From Betaproteobacteria bacterium (GTDB lineage Bacteria; Pseudomonadota; Gammaproteobacteria; Burkholderiales; SG8-41): a stretch of 64,000 nt of DNA. A program made the translations under genes and the position numbers. Under the pieces are notes generated by a model. The model had not been told where the DNA came from and did no database searches. It was given only the letters and a program-made list of their open reading frames with translations. This document shows, in pieces, positions 1 through 9,315 of the stretch; within the stretch, counting starts at the first letter, position 1, and the number at the start of each line of letters is the position of its first letter. Location: NCBI GenBank assembly GCA_025356695.1, contig JANXSE010000053.1, positions 1-64,000 of the forward strand. The letters run 5' to 3'.

Positions 1-88
1 CGCCGGGCCTGCTGCGCGTGGTTTGCTTTCCTTGTGTAGCTTTCTCGCATAAGATGCTCAATCTTCAGGGGATTCTGCTAATACTGCG

Positions 89-1411
89 ATGGCGCAATCA
101 GGTTCGGCCGACTTTGTCAGATGGTTCCGCTCGGCGGCGCCTTACATGCACGCCTTTCGCGGGCGCATCTTCGTCATCGCCTTCGGCGGCGAAGTGGTCG
201 AAGACAGTGCAAAATTTCTTGCCCTCATCCACGATCTGAATCTGCTCGCCAGTGTCGGCGTGCGGCTGGTGCTGGTGCACGGCGCGCGTCCGCAGATCGA
301 GGCGCGCTTGAAACAGTTGAAGCACCGCACGCGTTATGCCAACGGCCTGCGCGTCACCGACGACGTTGCCTTGTCCTGCGCGAAAGAGGCGAGCGGCCGC
401 ATGCGTGTCGAAATCGAAGCGCTGCTGTCGATGGGTCTGCCGAATTCGCCAATGGCGGGTTCCGACATCCGCGTTGCCAGCGGCAATTTCGTCACCGCCA
501 AACCGATCGGCGTGCTCGACGGCGTTGATCTCATGCACACCGGCGAAGTGCGCAAGGTTGATGCCACCGGCATTGGTGACCGCCTCGATCATAACGAACT
601 CGTGTTGTTGTCACCGCTCGGTTATTCGCCGACCGGAGAAATCTTCAATCTCGCACTCGAAGACGTGGCGGCCTCGGCGGCGGTCGCGCTCAATGCCGAC
701 AAGCTGATTTTTCTGATGGATTCTCCGGGTGTGACGACGGGCAAAAATGCCGAACTCAAACATGAATTGACCTGCAGTCAGGCCGAACGGCTGATCGTGC
801 GCAACGCCGCCAGCACGGGCGACGCCGGTTTTTATTTGCCGCGCGCCGTTGTTGCCTGCCGCGCCGGCGTCAAACGCGCGCACCTTATTTCGCGTCATGT
901 TGATGGTGCCTTGCTGCTCGAATTATTTACGCATCGCGGCGTTGGCACCATGCTGACGCAGGATCCGGTGGAGAAACTGCGCCCGGCAAAAATCGACGAT
1001 ATAGGCGGCATTCTGCGCTTGATTGAACCGCTCGAGGTTGACGGCACGCTGGTCAAACGCAGCCGCGAATTGCTTGAGATGGAAGTCGAACGATTTTTTG
1101 TGCTCGAACACGATCGCGTCATCATCGGCTGCGCGGCGCTGTATCCGTTTGAAGAGGGCATGGCCGAACTCGCGGGCCTCGCCGTGCATCCGGACCACCG
1201 TCGCCTCGGCGCCGGCGAACGCCTGATGCTGGCGATCGAGGCGCGCGCCAAGCAACGCAAGATCAAACGCCTGTTCGTGCTGACCACGCGCACCGCGCAC
1301 TGGTTCATCGAGCGCGGTTTTCAGTCGACGCCGGTGACTTCGCTGCCACCGCGTCGTCAGGACTTGTACAACTATCAGCGCCGTTCGCAGGTGCTCATCA
1401 AGCGCCTGTAG
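89..1411 (+). CDS. argA: Amino-acid N-acetyltransferase (N-acetylglutamate synthase)
   Basis: Catalyses acetyl-CoA-dependent N-acetylation of glutamate, the first step of arginine biosynthesis in the cytoplasm. The 440-residue protein has the classic two-domain ArgA build: an amino-acid-kinase-like domain (about residues 25-285, with the IAFGGEVVED glycine loop near residue 30) that normally binds the feedback inhibitor arginine, and a C-terminal GNAT domain (about 295-430) with an acetyl-CoA loop of the RRLGAG type near residue 372. Length matches the proteobacterial family (about 440). The ATG at 89 places the conserved DFVRWFRSAAPY block close to the N-terminus. Bases 1-88 upstream hold no gene that I can see. 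The next gene follows after 84 bp on the same strand. Confidence 0.96.
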   Translation: MAQSGSADFVRWFRSAAPYMHAFRGRIFVIAFGGEVVEDSAKFLALIHDLNLLASVGVRLVLVHGARPQIEARLKQLKHRTRYANGLRVTDDVALSCAKEASGRMRVEIEALLSMGLPNSPMAGSDIRVASGNFVTAKPIGVLDGVDLMHTGEVRKVDATGIGDRLDHNELVLLSPLGYSPTGEIFNLALEDVAASAAVALNADKLIFLMDSPGVTTGKNAELKHELTCSQAERLIVRNAASTGDAGFYLPRAVVACRAGVKRAHLISRHVDGALLLELFTHRGVGTMLTQDPVEKLRPAKIDDIGGILRLIEPLEVDGTLVKRSRELLEMEVERFFVLEHDRVIIGCAALYPFEEGMAELAGLAVHPDHRRLGAGERLMLAIEARAKQRKIKRLFVLTTRTAHWFIERGFQSTPVTSLPPRRQDLYNYQRRSQVLIKRL

Positions 1412-1495
1412 CCGGCGCGGCCACGCAAAGCCTTTTCGAGGGGGAAGGCCGATGCCACAAAATTTCAAGCGCAGGATCGCGGCAGAGGCACGGGC

Positions 1496-3844
1496 ATGCG
1501 CAGCCTGATTGCGTCATTGCGTTTGCTGTTGCGCAGCCCGGCGTTGCCGCAGACATTGCGGCGCCTGTCCGAGGCCAGCGATCGCGTCGCTGGTGGCGAT
1601 CTTGCGGTGCGGCTGCCGGTCGAGCGCGACGATGAGGTCGGCCGCCTGTCGGCAAGTTTCAACCGCATGGCCGAAGCGCTGCGCGGTCGCGTCGAAGCGC
1701 TGGAAGCGAGCGAGGCAAAGTTTCACGCCATTGCCGATCATTCGTACGACGTCGAGTTGTGGATCGGCACCGAAGGCCGCCTGATCTGGATCAACCCGCG
1801 CATCATCGACATGTTCGGCTACACGCCTGAAGAATGTCTGGCGATGGAAAATTTTCCGGCCGCGCTGGTCGAGCCCGAGGACGTCACGCGCACGGTGCGA
1901 CAGATCCGCCAGGCGCTGCGCGGCAACGCCGGACAGGATTTCGAATTTCGCGCGCGGCGCAAGGACGGCAGCCTGCTGTGGGGCGCGGCCGACTGGCGGC
2001 CGATCTACGGCAGCCGTGAGGAGTACCTCGGCATTCGCATCAGCATCCGCGATGTCAGCCAGCGGCGCGAAGCCGAGCTGCGCCTGGCAGCCACCGTCAG
2101 CGAGTTGCGCGAGGCGCAATCGGTGCAGCTCGATTATCTGAAGCGCGCGCAGGACGAGCACGCGCGCCTGTCGGCGCTGCTCTCGGCGATGGAAATCGGC
2201 ATCCTCTTCGTCAACACGGAGAACCGCGTCGTTTACACCAACCCGGCGTTCAACCGCCTGTGGCAGATCCCGATTGTTTCCGGAGTGATCGGCAACGATC
2301 CGTTGCGCATGCTCGAACGATCGGCCGCGGTACTGGCGCGGCCCGAAGAGCAGATGCCGCATCTGTTCAAGCTGCGCGGTGACCATTCGGCGCCCAGGGC
2401 CTACGAAATCCAGATGGCCGACGGGCGCCTGATCACACAGCAATGCCATCCGGTGGAGGATGTTTACGGCGGGCCGGTTGGCCATATCTGGATTTTCGAA
2501 GACGTTACGCTGGAGCGTCAGACCGCCGCCCAGCTCGTTTATCTCGCCGAGCGCGATTCGTTGACCGGCCTCTTCAACCGTCACCGCTTCAACGAGGAAC
2601 TCGGGCGCATGCTTGCCGACGCGCAGCGCAATGGCACGCGGCTGGCGCTGCTGTTCTTCGATCTCGACGAATTCAAATACATCAACGACACCTTCGGCCA
2701 CCGCGCCGGCGATGCGATGCTGATCCGCGTGGCCGGTGACGTGGCGACGCAGGCGCGCCGCAACGAGATTTTCAGCCGTCTCGGCGGCGACGAGTTTGCG
2801 ATCCTCGTGCCCGAAGTGTCGGACACGGCGCTGCCGATCATCGCCGAGCGCCTGGTGCGCTCGATCTCGGGCATCAAGTTCGAGTTCGAAGGGCAGGGGC
2901 TGCGCCTCACCACCAGTCTCGGCGTGGCGGTCTATCCGGACCATGCAGACACCGCCGAGGAACTGATCGCGCACGCCGACACCGCCATGTATCAGGCCAA
3001 AGACGCCGGCAAGAACGCCTGGCGCACTTATCGTCGCGACCGCGATGCTTCGCGCGAAATGGTGTCGCGCCTGTCGTGGAACGACCGCATCGCGCACGCG
3101 CTCGAACACAATCTGCTCGAACTCTACTTTCAGGGCATCTTCGAGGCCGACGACAACCGGCTCGCGCATTACGAGGTGCTGGTGCGCATGCACGACGAGG
3201 ACGACTACGCGCGCATCCTGATGCCGGGGCAGTTCATTCCTTACGCCGAAAAGAGCGGCAAGATCCTGGACATCGACCGCTGGGTCATCCGCAACAGCAT
3301 CGAATTGCTGGCCGATGCCGACGTGCCGTCGCTGGCGATCAATATTTCCGGGCGCTCGTTCGACGAGCCGACGCTGCCCGAATACATCGCCGGCGAACTC
3401 AAGCGCTGCGGCGTGGCGCCGCGCCGCCTGCTGGTCGAATTGACCGAAACTTCCGCCGTGTCGGATTTGCACGACGCGCGGCGTTTCATTGAGGCCTTGC
3501 GCCAGACCGGCTGCCGCACCTGCCTCGACGATTTCGGCACCGGCTTTTCATCGTTCGCTTACTTGAAACATCTGCAGGCTGATGCGGTGAAGATCGACGG
3601 CCTCTTCATCCGCGATCTGCCCAGCGATTTCGACAACCAGATCTTCGTCAAGGCGATCGTCGCGGTGGCGCGCGGCATGCGCAAGCTCACCATCGCCGAA
3701 TGTGTTGAGGATCTCGAAACGCTGGAGATGCTGAAATCGTTCGGCGTCGACGCGGTGCAGGGTTATTACCTCGAGCGCCCGCATCCGGGCTGCCGGCCGG
3801 CTGTCCGCGCCATGGATCGCATCGGAGCAGCCGGGCATTCCTGA
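1496..3844 (+). CDS. PAS-GGDEF-EAL cyclic-di-GMP signalling protein with a partial HAMP
   Basis: Predicted cyclic-di-GMP turnover protein of 782 residues. In order: a HAMP-like segment (about 10-65), a PAS/PAC unit (about 75-195), a second PAS (about 225-335), a GGDEF domain with an intact GGDEF at about 430-434, and an EAL domain (about 520-770). The EAL domain starts with EVL (E560) instead of EAL but keeps the other family residues: DDFGTG at about 678, VKIDG and VQGYY. Both diguanylate cyclase and phosphodiesterase activity are therefore possible. The usual RxxD inhibitory site before GGDEF reads RRNE, so product inhibition may be weak. No membrane segment precedes the HAMP: the frame upstream is closed by the argA stop with no other start codon between. 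An AGAGG lies 7 bp before the ATG. Confidence 0.93.
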   Translation: MRSLIASLRLLLRSPALPQTLRRLSEASDRVAGGDLAVRLPVERDDEVGRLSASFNRMAEALRGRVEALEASEAKFHAIADHSYDVELWIGTEGRLIWINPRIIDMFGYTPEECLAMENFPAALVEPEDVTRTVRQIRQALRGNAGQDFEFRARRKDGSLLWGAADWRPIYGSREEYLGIRISIRDVSQRREAELRLAATVSELREAQSVQLDYLKRAQDEHARLSALLSAMEIGILFVNTENRVVYTNPAFNRLWQIPIVSGVIGNDPLRMLERSAAVLARPEEQMPHLFKLRGDHSAPRAYEIQMADGRLITQQCHPVEDVYGGPVGHIWIFEDVTLERQTAAQLVYLAERDSLTGLFNRHRFNEELGRMLADAQRNGTRLALLFFDLDEFKYINDTFGHRAGDAMLIRVAGDVATQARRNEIFSRLGGDEFAILVPEVSDTALPIIAERLVRSISGIKFEFEGQGLRLTTSLGVAVYPDHADTAEELIAHADTAMYQAKDAGKNAWRTYRRDRDASREMVSRLSWNDRIAHALEHNLLELYFQGIFEADDNRLAHYEVLVRMHDEDDYARILMPGQFIPYAEKSGKILDIDRWVIRNSIELLADADVPSLAINISGRSFDEPTLPEYIAGELKRCGVAPRRLLVELTETSAVSDLHDARRFIEALRQTGCRTCLDDFGTGFSSFAYLKHLQADAVKIDGLFIRDLPSDFDNQIFVKAIVAVARGMRKLTIAECVEDLETLEMLKSFGVDAVQGYYLERPHPGCRPAVRAMDRIGAAGHS

Positions 3845-3850
3845 TAAAAT
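3842..3850 (+). promoter_or_regulatory. Extended -10 promoter of yggX
   Basis: TGATAAAAT fits an extended -10 element (TGn followed by TAAAAT), 45 bp before the yggX ATG. No good -35 hexamer sits 17 bp upstream, which is typical of extended -10 promoters. It starts just inside the end of the upstream signalling gene, suggesting yggX has its own transcript. Confidence 0.45.
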
Positions 3851-3894
3851 CGCCGTCCCATTTCAGTACGATCCAGCAATCAGGAGCACATGCC

Positions 3895-4170
3895 ATGGCC
3901 AGAAACGTCAACTGCATCAAACTCGGGCGCGAAGCCGAAGGGCTGGACTTTCCGCCGTTTCCCGGCGAAACCGGCAAGCGCGTTTTCGACAGTGTGTCGA
4001 AAGAGGCGTGGAAGCAATGGCTCGAATTGCAAAAGATGCTGGTCAACGAGAACCGACTCAATCTTGCCGACAAAAAAGCGCGCGATTACCTCGTGCAGCA
4101 GATGGAAAAGCATTTCTTCGGCGGCGGCGCCGATCAGGCGCAGGGGTATGTGCCGCCGGCGCCGAAATAG
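3895..4170 (+). CDS. yggX: Probable Fe(2+)-trafficking protein YggX
   Basis: Small cytoplasmic protein of 91 residues (family about 90) implicated in iron trafficking and in protecting iron-sulfur clusters from oxidative damage. The sequence begins [11 protein letters not shown] with the family's single conserved cysteine at residue 7, followed by the typical [14 protein letters not shown] block and the helical [10 protein letters not shown] segment. An AGGAG ribosome site lies 8 bp before the ATG at 3895, which favours this start over the ATG at 3890 in another frame. It precedes sixA by 37 bp. Confidence 0.95.
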   Translation: MARNVNCIKLGREAEGLDFPPFPGETGKRVFDSVSKEAWKQWLELQKMLVNENRLNLADKKARDYLVQQMEKHFFGGGADQAQGYVPPAPK

Positions 4171-4207
4171 AATTTCGTCCTGACGCAATCGTGCGGTGAC
4201 AGCGGGC

Positions 4208-4651
4208 ATGGAACTCATTTTGTGGCGGCACGCGGACGCCGAACTCGGGCAGCCGGATGGCGAACGACGGCTGACGGACAAAGGCCTCAAGCAGGCGGCA
4301 CGCATGGCCAAATGGCTCGCTGAGCGGTTGCCCGAAGACTACGTTGTGATGGCGAGCCCGGCCCTGCGTGCCCAGCAAACCGCGCGCGCGCTTACCGATG
4401 ATCTGAAGACCGTGCCCGATCTCGATACTTCGGGGTCGGCGCAACAACTGCTGCGCGCCTGCGGCTGGCCGCGCGGCGGCAACGTCGTCGCCGTCGGCCA
4501 TCAACCGACGATGGGTGAAGTGGCGTCCCTGTTGCTGAGCGGAACGGCCGCGCCGTGGGCCGTTAAAAAAGGCGCCATCGTCTGGCTTTCGCTGCGCGGC
4601 GCCGAAGCGCGGCCGCGTCTCAAGGTCTGGATTTCGCCGGACCTGATTTGA
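4208..4651 (+). CDS. sixA: Phosphohistidine phosphatase SixA-like
   Basis: Member of the histidine phosphatase superfamily, SixA branch, which dephosphorylates phosphohistidine on signalling or phosphotransfer domains. The catalytic RHADAE motif starts at residue 7 (H8 is the nucleophile) and the second histidine occurs in VGHQPTMGEV near residue 98. The protein is 147 residues from the ATG at 4208, which places the RH motif where the family expects it; a longer start at 4196 adds only four residues. It is convergent with rpiA and separated from it by an inverted repeat. The physiological target cannot be told from the sequence. Confidence 0.88.
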   Translation: MELILWRHADAELGQPDGERRLTDKGLKQAARMAKWLAERLPEDYVVMASPALRAQQTARALTDDLKTVPDLDTSGSAQQLLRACGWPRGGNVVAVGHQPTMGEVASLLLSGTAAPWAVKKGAIVWLSLRGAEARPRLKVWISPDLI

Positions 4652-4680
4652 TTTACGTGAATGCTTTTCTTGGCGGGTTC

Positions 4681-4808
4681 CTTCTCCCTTGAAGGGGGAA
4701 GGGCAGGATGGGGGTGAAGAAGCGCCGGAGGGGCAATTGCTGCTTTGCTTCAGTGGCGACGCCGCAGTCCCCCCATCCCCGCCTTCCCCCTCAAGGGGGG
4801 AAGGGGTG
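4681..4808. repeat. Paired REP-like repeats in inverted orientation
   Basis: Two G/C-run elements lie in opposite orientation between the convergent genes sixA and rpiA. The first (about 4682-4720) and the second (about 4768-4806) are near reverse complements, and each contains a smaller imperfect palindrome of the type TTCCCCCTCAAGGGGGGAA. The pair resembles a BIME, two REP-like units facing one another, and could fold into a large hairpin ending both transcripts. A third related copy is at 25301-25340. Family membership is by visual similarity only. Confidence 0.6.
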
Positions 4809-4821
4809 GTAAGGCGCCGCG

Positions 4822-5481
4822 CTAATGCGTCAGCGTTTGCACACCACTTTCAGTGCCCAGCAACAACACATCGGCGCCGCGCCGCGCGAACAAGCCGTTG
4901 GTAACGACACCGGTGATCTGGTTGATGGTCGTCTCGAGTTCCTGCGGATTGAGGATGCTCATGTTATGCACGTCGAGAATGACGTTGCCGTTGTCGGTGG
5001 TAAAACCCTGACGCAGTGCCGGCTGGCCGCCGAGTTTGACCAGTTCGCGCGCGACGTAAGAGCGCGCCATCGGCAGCACTTCGACCGGCAGCGGAAATTT
5101 TCCCAGCACGTCAACGAGCTTGCTGCCGTCGCAAATGCAGACGAACTTGCGTGCCACCGCCGAGACGATTTTCTCGCGCGTCAGTGCGCCGCCGCCGCCC
5201 TTGATCATGGCCAGATGGCGGGTGATTTCGTCGGCGCCGTCGACGTACACCGGCAGGTCGGCGACATTGTTCAGATCGTGCACCTCGATGCCGTGTTTAC
5301 GCAGACGCTGCGCCGAGGCCTCGGAGCTGGCCACCGCGCCGTCGATCTTGTGTTTGATCTTGCCGAGCTCGTCGATGAAGTAGTTGGCCGTCGAGCCGGT
5401 ACCGACGCCGACGATGCAGCCCATCGGTACGTGGGTGATCGCCGCTTTGGCGACCGCTTGTTTGAGTTCGTCCTGGGTCAT
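4822..5481 (-). CDS. rpiA: Ribose-5-phosphate isomerase A
   Basis: Interconverts ribose-5-phosphate and ribulose-5-phosphate in the pentose phosphate pathway. The 219-residue product matches RpiA length and shows the phosphate-binding GVGTGSTA loop near residue 26, the VDGADEI motif with the catalytic-region aspartates, and the glycine-rich [11 protein letters not shown] segment. The ATG at 5481 is preceded on the reverse strand by AAAGG at about 8 bp. A longer in-frame extension to 5601 has no family similarity and was not used. It is divergent from ilvA and convergent with sixA. Confidence 0.96.
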   Translation of the reverse strand: MTQDELKQAVAKAAITHVPMGCIVGVGTGSTANYFIDELGKIKHKIDGAVASSEASAQRLRKHGIEVHDLNNVADLPVYVDGADEITRHLAMIKGGGGALTREKIVSAVARKFVCICDGSKLVDVLGKFPLPVEVLPMARSYVARELVKLGGQPALRQGFTTDNGNVILDVHNMSILNPQELETTINQITGVVTNGLFARRGADVLLLGTESGVQTLTH

Positions 5482-5667
5482 GATGGGCCTTTGTAATAAG
5501 TCTGAATGGAATGGGTGAATCTTAATTGTTGCGCTCTGATTAGTAAACGCCGCGGCGCTTTGGCGGCTATTTTTGACCCCCGGGGTAAGGGGGGTATCCA
5601 AATTGGCGGTTTTGCCGCATTCCTGCTACGCTTTGCATCCTTTTTCGCCATGACAGCAGGCCGCAAC

Positions 5668-7179
5668 ATGAAGAACGATTATCTCGAACGCATCCTGACT
5701 TCGCGCGTCTACGATGTCGCCATCGAGTCGCCGCTCGAGCGCGCGCCCAATCTCTCGGCGCGCATGAACAACACGCTGCTGTTGAAGCGCGAGGACATGC
5801 AGCCGGTGTTTTCCTTCAAGCTGCGCGGCGCCTATAACAAGATGGCCCTGCTCAAGCCGGCCGATCTGGCGCGCGGCGTGATCGCGGCTTCCGCCGGTAA
5901 TCACGCGCAGGGCGTGGCGCTGGCGGCGCAGAAGCTCAAATGCCGCGCCACCATCGTCATGCCGGTGACCACGCCGCAGATCAAGGTGACGGCGGTGGCG
6001 GCGCGTGGTGCCGAGGTGGTGCTCTACGGCGATTCCTATGACGAGGCCTATCACTATTCGCTGACGCTGGCGCGCAAGCGCGGCCTCACCTTTGTGCATC
6101 CCTATGATGATCCCGACGTGATCGCCGGTCAGGGCACCATCGGCATGGAAGTGTTGCGCCAGACACGGCGCAAGATTGACGCCATCTTCGTGCCGATCGG
6201 TGGGGGTGGTCTGATCGCCGGCATTGCCGCTTACGTGAAGCGTCTGCAGCCGTCGGTGAAAATCATCGGCGTTGAACCCGTGGACGCCGACGCCATGCGG
6301 CGTTCGCTGAAGGCCGGCCGCCGCGTGCGCCTCGACCATGTCGGGCTGTTCGCGGACGGCGTGGCGGTCAAACAGGTCGGCGCAGAAACCTTCCGCCTGT
6401 GCCGCCAGTTCGTCGATGAGGTGGTGCTGGTGGACACCGCCGCCATGTGCGCGGCGATCAAGGACGTGTTCGAAGACACGCGCGCGGTGCTGGAGCCGGC
6501 CGGCGCGCTGGCCATCGCCGGCGCCAAGGCCTGGGTCGAGAAGAAAGGTGTGCGCGGCAAGACGCTGGTGGCGGTGGCGAGCGGCGCCAACGTCAACTTC
6601 GACCGCCTGCGCTTTGTTGCCGAGGAGGCCGAGCTGGGTGAGAAGCGCGAGGCCATCCTGGCCGTCACCATTCCGGAAACGCCGGGCAGTTTCCGCAAGT
6701 TCTGCGCGCTGCTCGGTGCGCGCAGCGTCACCGAATTCAACTATCGCTACGCGGATGCGCAGGCGGCGCAGGTGTTCGTCGGCGTGCAGGTGCGCGATCG
6801 CAAGGAAACCGCGCGGCTGGTGCGTGCGCTGCAGCGCAACGGGCTGACCGCGCGCGATTTGAGCGACAACGAACTCGCGCGCCTCCATGTGCGCCATCTG
6901 GTCGGCGGCCACGCGCCGGGCATTGCCAACGAAATCATTTACCGCTTTGAATTCCCGGAACGTCCCGGGGCGCTGGTCAAATTTCTCGACAGCATGCGCC
7001 ACGGCTGGAACATCAGCCTGTTTCACTATCGCAATCACGGCGCCGATTACGGTCGCGTGGTGGTTGGCATGCAGGTACCGCCGCGCGAGATGGCGGCGTT
7101 CAAGGCATTTCTGGCGAAACTCGGTTACCCCTACGTTGACGAGTCGAAGAACGCGGCCTATCGGTTGTTTCTGGCTTGA
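5668..7179 (+). CDS. ilvA: Threonine ammonia-lyase, biosynthetic
   Basis: PLP enzyme converting threonine to 2-oxobutanoate, the committed step towards isoleucine. From the ATG at 5668 it is 503 residues (E. coli IlvA 514). The PLP lysine is in SFKLRGAY (K51), the cofactor pocket contains SAGNHAQG, and IGGGGL supplies the phosphate-binding tetraglycine loop. Two C-terminal ACT-like regulatory domains (about 328-400 and 420-500) mark the long, isoleucine-inhibited type rather than the short catabolic TdcB. An ATG at 5650 is an alternative start; AGCAGG precedes the chosen one. A TTGACC (5573-5578) and a weak TATCCA, spaced 16 bp apart, could be its promoter. Confidence 0.95.
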   Translation: MKNDYLERILTSRVYDVAIESPLERAPNLSARMNNTLLLKREDMQPVFSFKLRGAYNKMALLKPADLARGVIAASAGNHAQGVALAAQKLKCRATIVMPVTTPQIKVTAVAARGAEVVLYGDSYDEAYHYSLTLARKRGLTFVHPYDDPDVIAGQGTIGMEVLRQTRRKIDAIFVPIGGGGLIAGIAAYVKRLQPSVKIIGVEPVDADAMRRSLKAGRRVRLDHVGLFADGVAVKQVGAETFRLCRQFVDEVVLVDTAAMCAAIKDVFEDTRAVLEPAGALAIAGAKAWVEKKGVRGKTLVAVASGANVNFDRLRFVAEEAELGEKREAILAVTIPETPGSFRKFCALLGARSVTEFNYRYADAQAAQVFVGVQVRDRKETARLVRALQRNGLTARDLSDNELARLHVRHLVGGHAPGIANEIIYRFEFPERPGALVKFLDSMRHGWNISLFHYRNHGADYGRVVVGMQVPPREMAAFKAFLAKLGYPYVDESKNAAYRLFLA

Positions 7180-7316
7180 TGGCGCAAGCGTTCGCGCGCC
7201 GTCCGCGCGGCTGCGAGCACGCCGTATCTTCTCTTCGCGGGAATTAATGTCCTAACTTCGTTGTCTATGCGTTCATCTTGCGCCGGTTATGGAGCAAAGC
7301 CGTTAAAATCGCTGTC

Positions 7317-9275
7317 ATGTTGAATGTGAAACGAGTTGCACGTGCGCTGTGCGCCGCGGGCTTTGGCGGCGTAACCGCGCTGTGCATGACGGTTGCGTCG
7401 GCGGCTACACCGGACGACGATTTTCTCGCCGCGCGCGAGGCCTTTCGCGTTGGTGACGTCGTGCGATTCGAGCGCGCCGCCAAATCGCTGGCCGATTATC
7501 CGCTCGAACCCTATATCGCCTACTGGCGGCTGCGCATGCGTCTTGAGCAGGCGACACCCGAGGATGTACAGGCGCTGCTCACGCGCAGCAAGGACGGCCC
7601 GGTCTCCAACAGCCTGCGCGCCGACTGGCTGAAGCTGCTGGCCAACCGCCAGCAGTGGGAAATGTTCGACGCTGAATTCGCGCAGTTCGTTGGCGACGAT
7701 CTTGAATTGCTTTGTCTGTCGCTGCAGAACCGCGCGCGCACCGGGAATCTTGAGGCGTTGGAAAAAGCGCGCACGCTGTGGTTCAGCGGACGCGACCAGC
7801 CCGAGAACTGCACGCCGGTGTTCGATGCGCTGGCCGAACGCAAGATGCTGGCGGAGACCGACGTGTGGGCGCGCATCCGTCTCGCGCTGGAAGCGGGCAA
7901 TACCGGTGTGGCCCGCCGCGTTGCCGAATACCTGCCGGCGAAGGAACAACCGGATGGCGCGACGCTGACGAAAATCGCGGTAAATCCGCAGGCCTATCTT
8001 GATCGAAAATCATTCAATCTGAAAACGCGCGGCGGGCGCGAAACCCTGATGTTTGCGGTACAGCGGCTGGCGCGCACCTCGCCGCAAATCGCCGCGCAGC
8101 AATGGAGCCGGCTCGGCGACCAGCTCGATGAAGCCGATCGCGGCTACGTCTGGGGCCTGATCGCGTATCAGGGCGCGCAGCGTCTCGATCCTGCGGCACT
8201 TGGTTGGTATTCCAAAGCCGGCAAACTCAGCGATGCACAACTGGCATGGAAGGTCCGCATTGCATTGCGCGCGCTGAATTGGGGCGAAGTACTGGCTGCC
8301 GTCAATGCCATGTCGCCGACCGAGGCGCAGGAACCGGCATGGCGCTACTGGAAAGCGCGTGCAATAAAAACGCAGGGCCGGCCGACCGAGGCGCAAGGGA
8401 TCTTTGCCGCGCTCGCCCCGGAATACAATTTCTACGGGCAGCTCGCCGCCGAGGAAATCGGTGCGCGCACGCATGCGCCGGTGGCGCTCTACAAGCCGAC
8501 GCGCGAAGAGGCGCAGTCGATGGGCCGCACGCCGGGCCTGCAGCGCGCCGTCGCGTTTTACCGCCTGAATCTGCGTTTTGAAGGCAACCGCGAGTGGAAC
8601 TGGACCATCCGCAATTTCGACGACCGCCAGTTGCTTGCTTCGGCTGAGTTCGCGCGCCGCAGCGAAATCTACGACCGCGCCATCAATACCGCTGACCGTA
8701 CGCGCGAAACCCACGATTTCAGCATGCGTTACCTCGCGCCCTACCGCGACGTCATGAAAGGCTATGTCGCGCAATTGCAGCTCGACGAGGCCTGGGTCTA
8801 CGGCCTGATCCGCCAGGAGAGCCGCTTTATTCCCGACGTCAAATCGAGTGCCGGCGCCGGCGGCCTGATGCAGCTGATGCCGGCCACCGCGCGCTGGGTG
8901 GCGCGCAAGATCGGTTTGTCGGACTGGCAGAACTCGAAAGTGACGCAGGTCGATACCAACATCAATCTCGGCACCTGGTACCTCAAGCATGTGCTCGACA
9001 CCCTGGACAGCCATCCGGTGCTGGCATCGGCGGCCTATAATGCCGGACCGGGGCGCGCACGCGCCTGGCGCGGCGACGGGCCGATGGAAGCGGCGATTTA
9101 CACCGAATCGATCCCGTTCAACGAAACCCGCGATTACGTCAAGAAAGTCATGAGCAATGCGAGCTACTATAGCCAGCAGTTCGGGCAGACGCTGGTTTCG
9201 CTGAAGGACCGCATCGGCGTGATTGCGCCGCGTGCGCGGACCGCGGAAAAACCGCTCGACGAACCCGGCGGCTGA
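7317..9275 (+). CDS. slt: Soluble lytic murein transglycosylase
   Basis: Periplasmic enzyme that cleaves peptidoglycan glycan strands with formation of 1,6-anhydro-muramyl ends. The 652-residue protein starts with a signal peptide (hydrophobic core to about residue 30, ending ASAAT), continues with the long alpha-superhelical U-shaped region typical of Slt70, and ends in a goose-lysozyme-like catalytic domain. The catalytic glutamate is in IRQESRF (E501), followed by GGLMQLMPATA and the substrate-groove AAYNAGPGRA. I chose the ATG at 7317 over an upstream TTG (7278) because it gives a normal signal peptide. TAAAAT at 7304 may be part of a promoter. Confidence 0.94.
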   Translation: MLNVKRVARALCAAGFGGVTALCMTVASAATPDDDFLAAREAFRVGDVVRFERAAKSLADYPLEPYIAYWRLRMRLEQATPEDVQALLTRSKDGPVSNSLRADWLKLLANRQQWEMFDAEFAQFVGDDLELLCLSLQNRARTGNLEALEKARTLWFSGRDQPENCTPVFDALAERKMLAETDVWARIRLALEAGNTGVARRVAEYLPAKEQPDGATLTKIAVNPQAYLDRKSFNLKTRGGRETLMFAVQRLARTSPQIAAQQWSRLGDQLDEADRGYVWGLIAYQGAQRLDPAALGWYSKAGKLSDAQLAWKVRIALRALNWGEVLAAVNAMSPTEAQEPAWRYWKARAIKTQGRPTEAQGIFAALAPEYNFYGQLAAEEIGARTHAPVALYKPTREEAQSMGRTPGLQRAVAFYRLNLRFEGNREWNWTIRNFDDRQLLASAEFARRSEIYDRAINTADRTRETHDFSMRYLAPYRDVMKGYVAQLQLDEAWVYGLIRQESRFIPDVKSSAGAGGLMQLMPATARWVARKIGLSDWQNSKVTQVDTNINLGTWYLKHVLDTLDSHPVLASAAYNAGPGRARAWRGDGPMEAAIYTESIPFNETRDYVKKVMSNASYYSQQFGQTLVSLKDRIGVIAPRARTAEKPLDEPGG

Positions 9276-9315
9276 ACGCCGGCAGATCAACGATCATTTT
9301 TTGCGACAGGCGACC

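Noticed and set aside
1409..1495. argA and the GGDEF-EAL gene share one frame with a single TAG between
   Set aside because: A readthrough fusion was considered, but only 28 codons separate the stop from the next ATG, which has its own ribosome site; chance explains it in GC-rich DNA.
1514..3472. 652-codon open frame on the reverse strand inside the GGDEF-EAL gene
   Set aside because: GC-rich mirror of the real gene: low-complexity composition (His/Arg/Gln/Ala), no recognisable domain, and the opposite strand encodes complete PAS, GGDEF and EAL motifs.
5506..5667. N-terminal extension of ilvA to base 5506
   Set aside because: The extra 54 residues have no family similarity and cover the probable promoter region; the enzyme begins normally at 5668.
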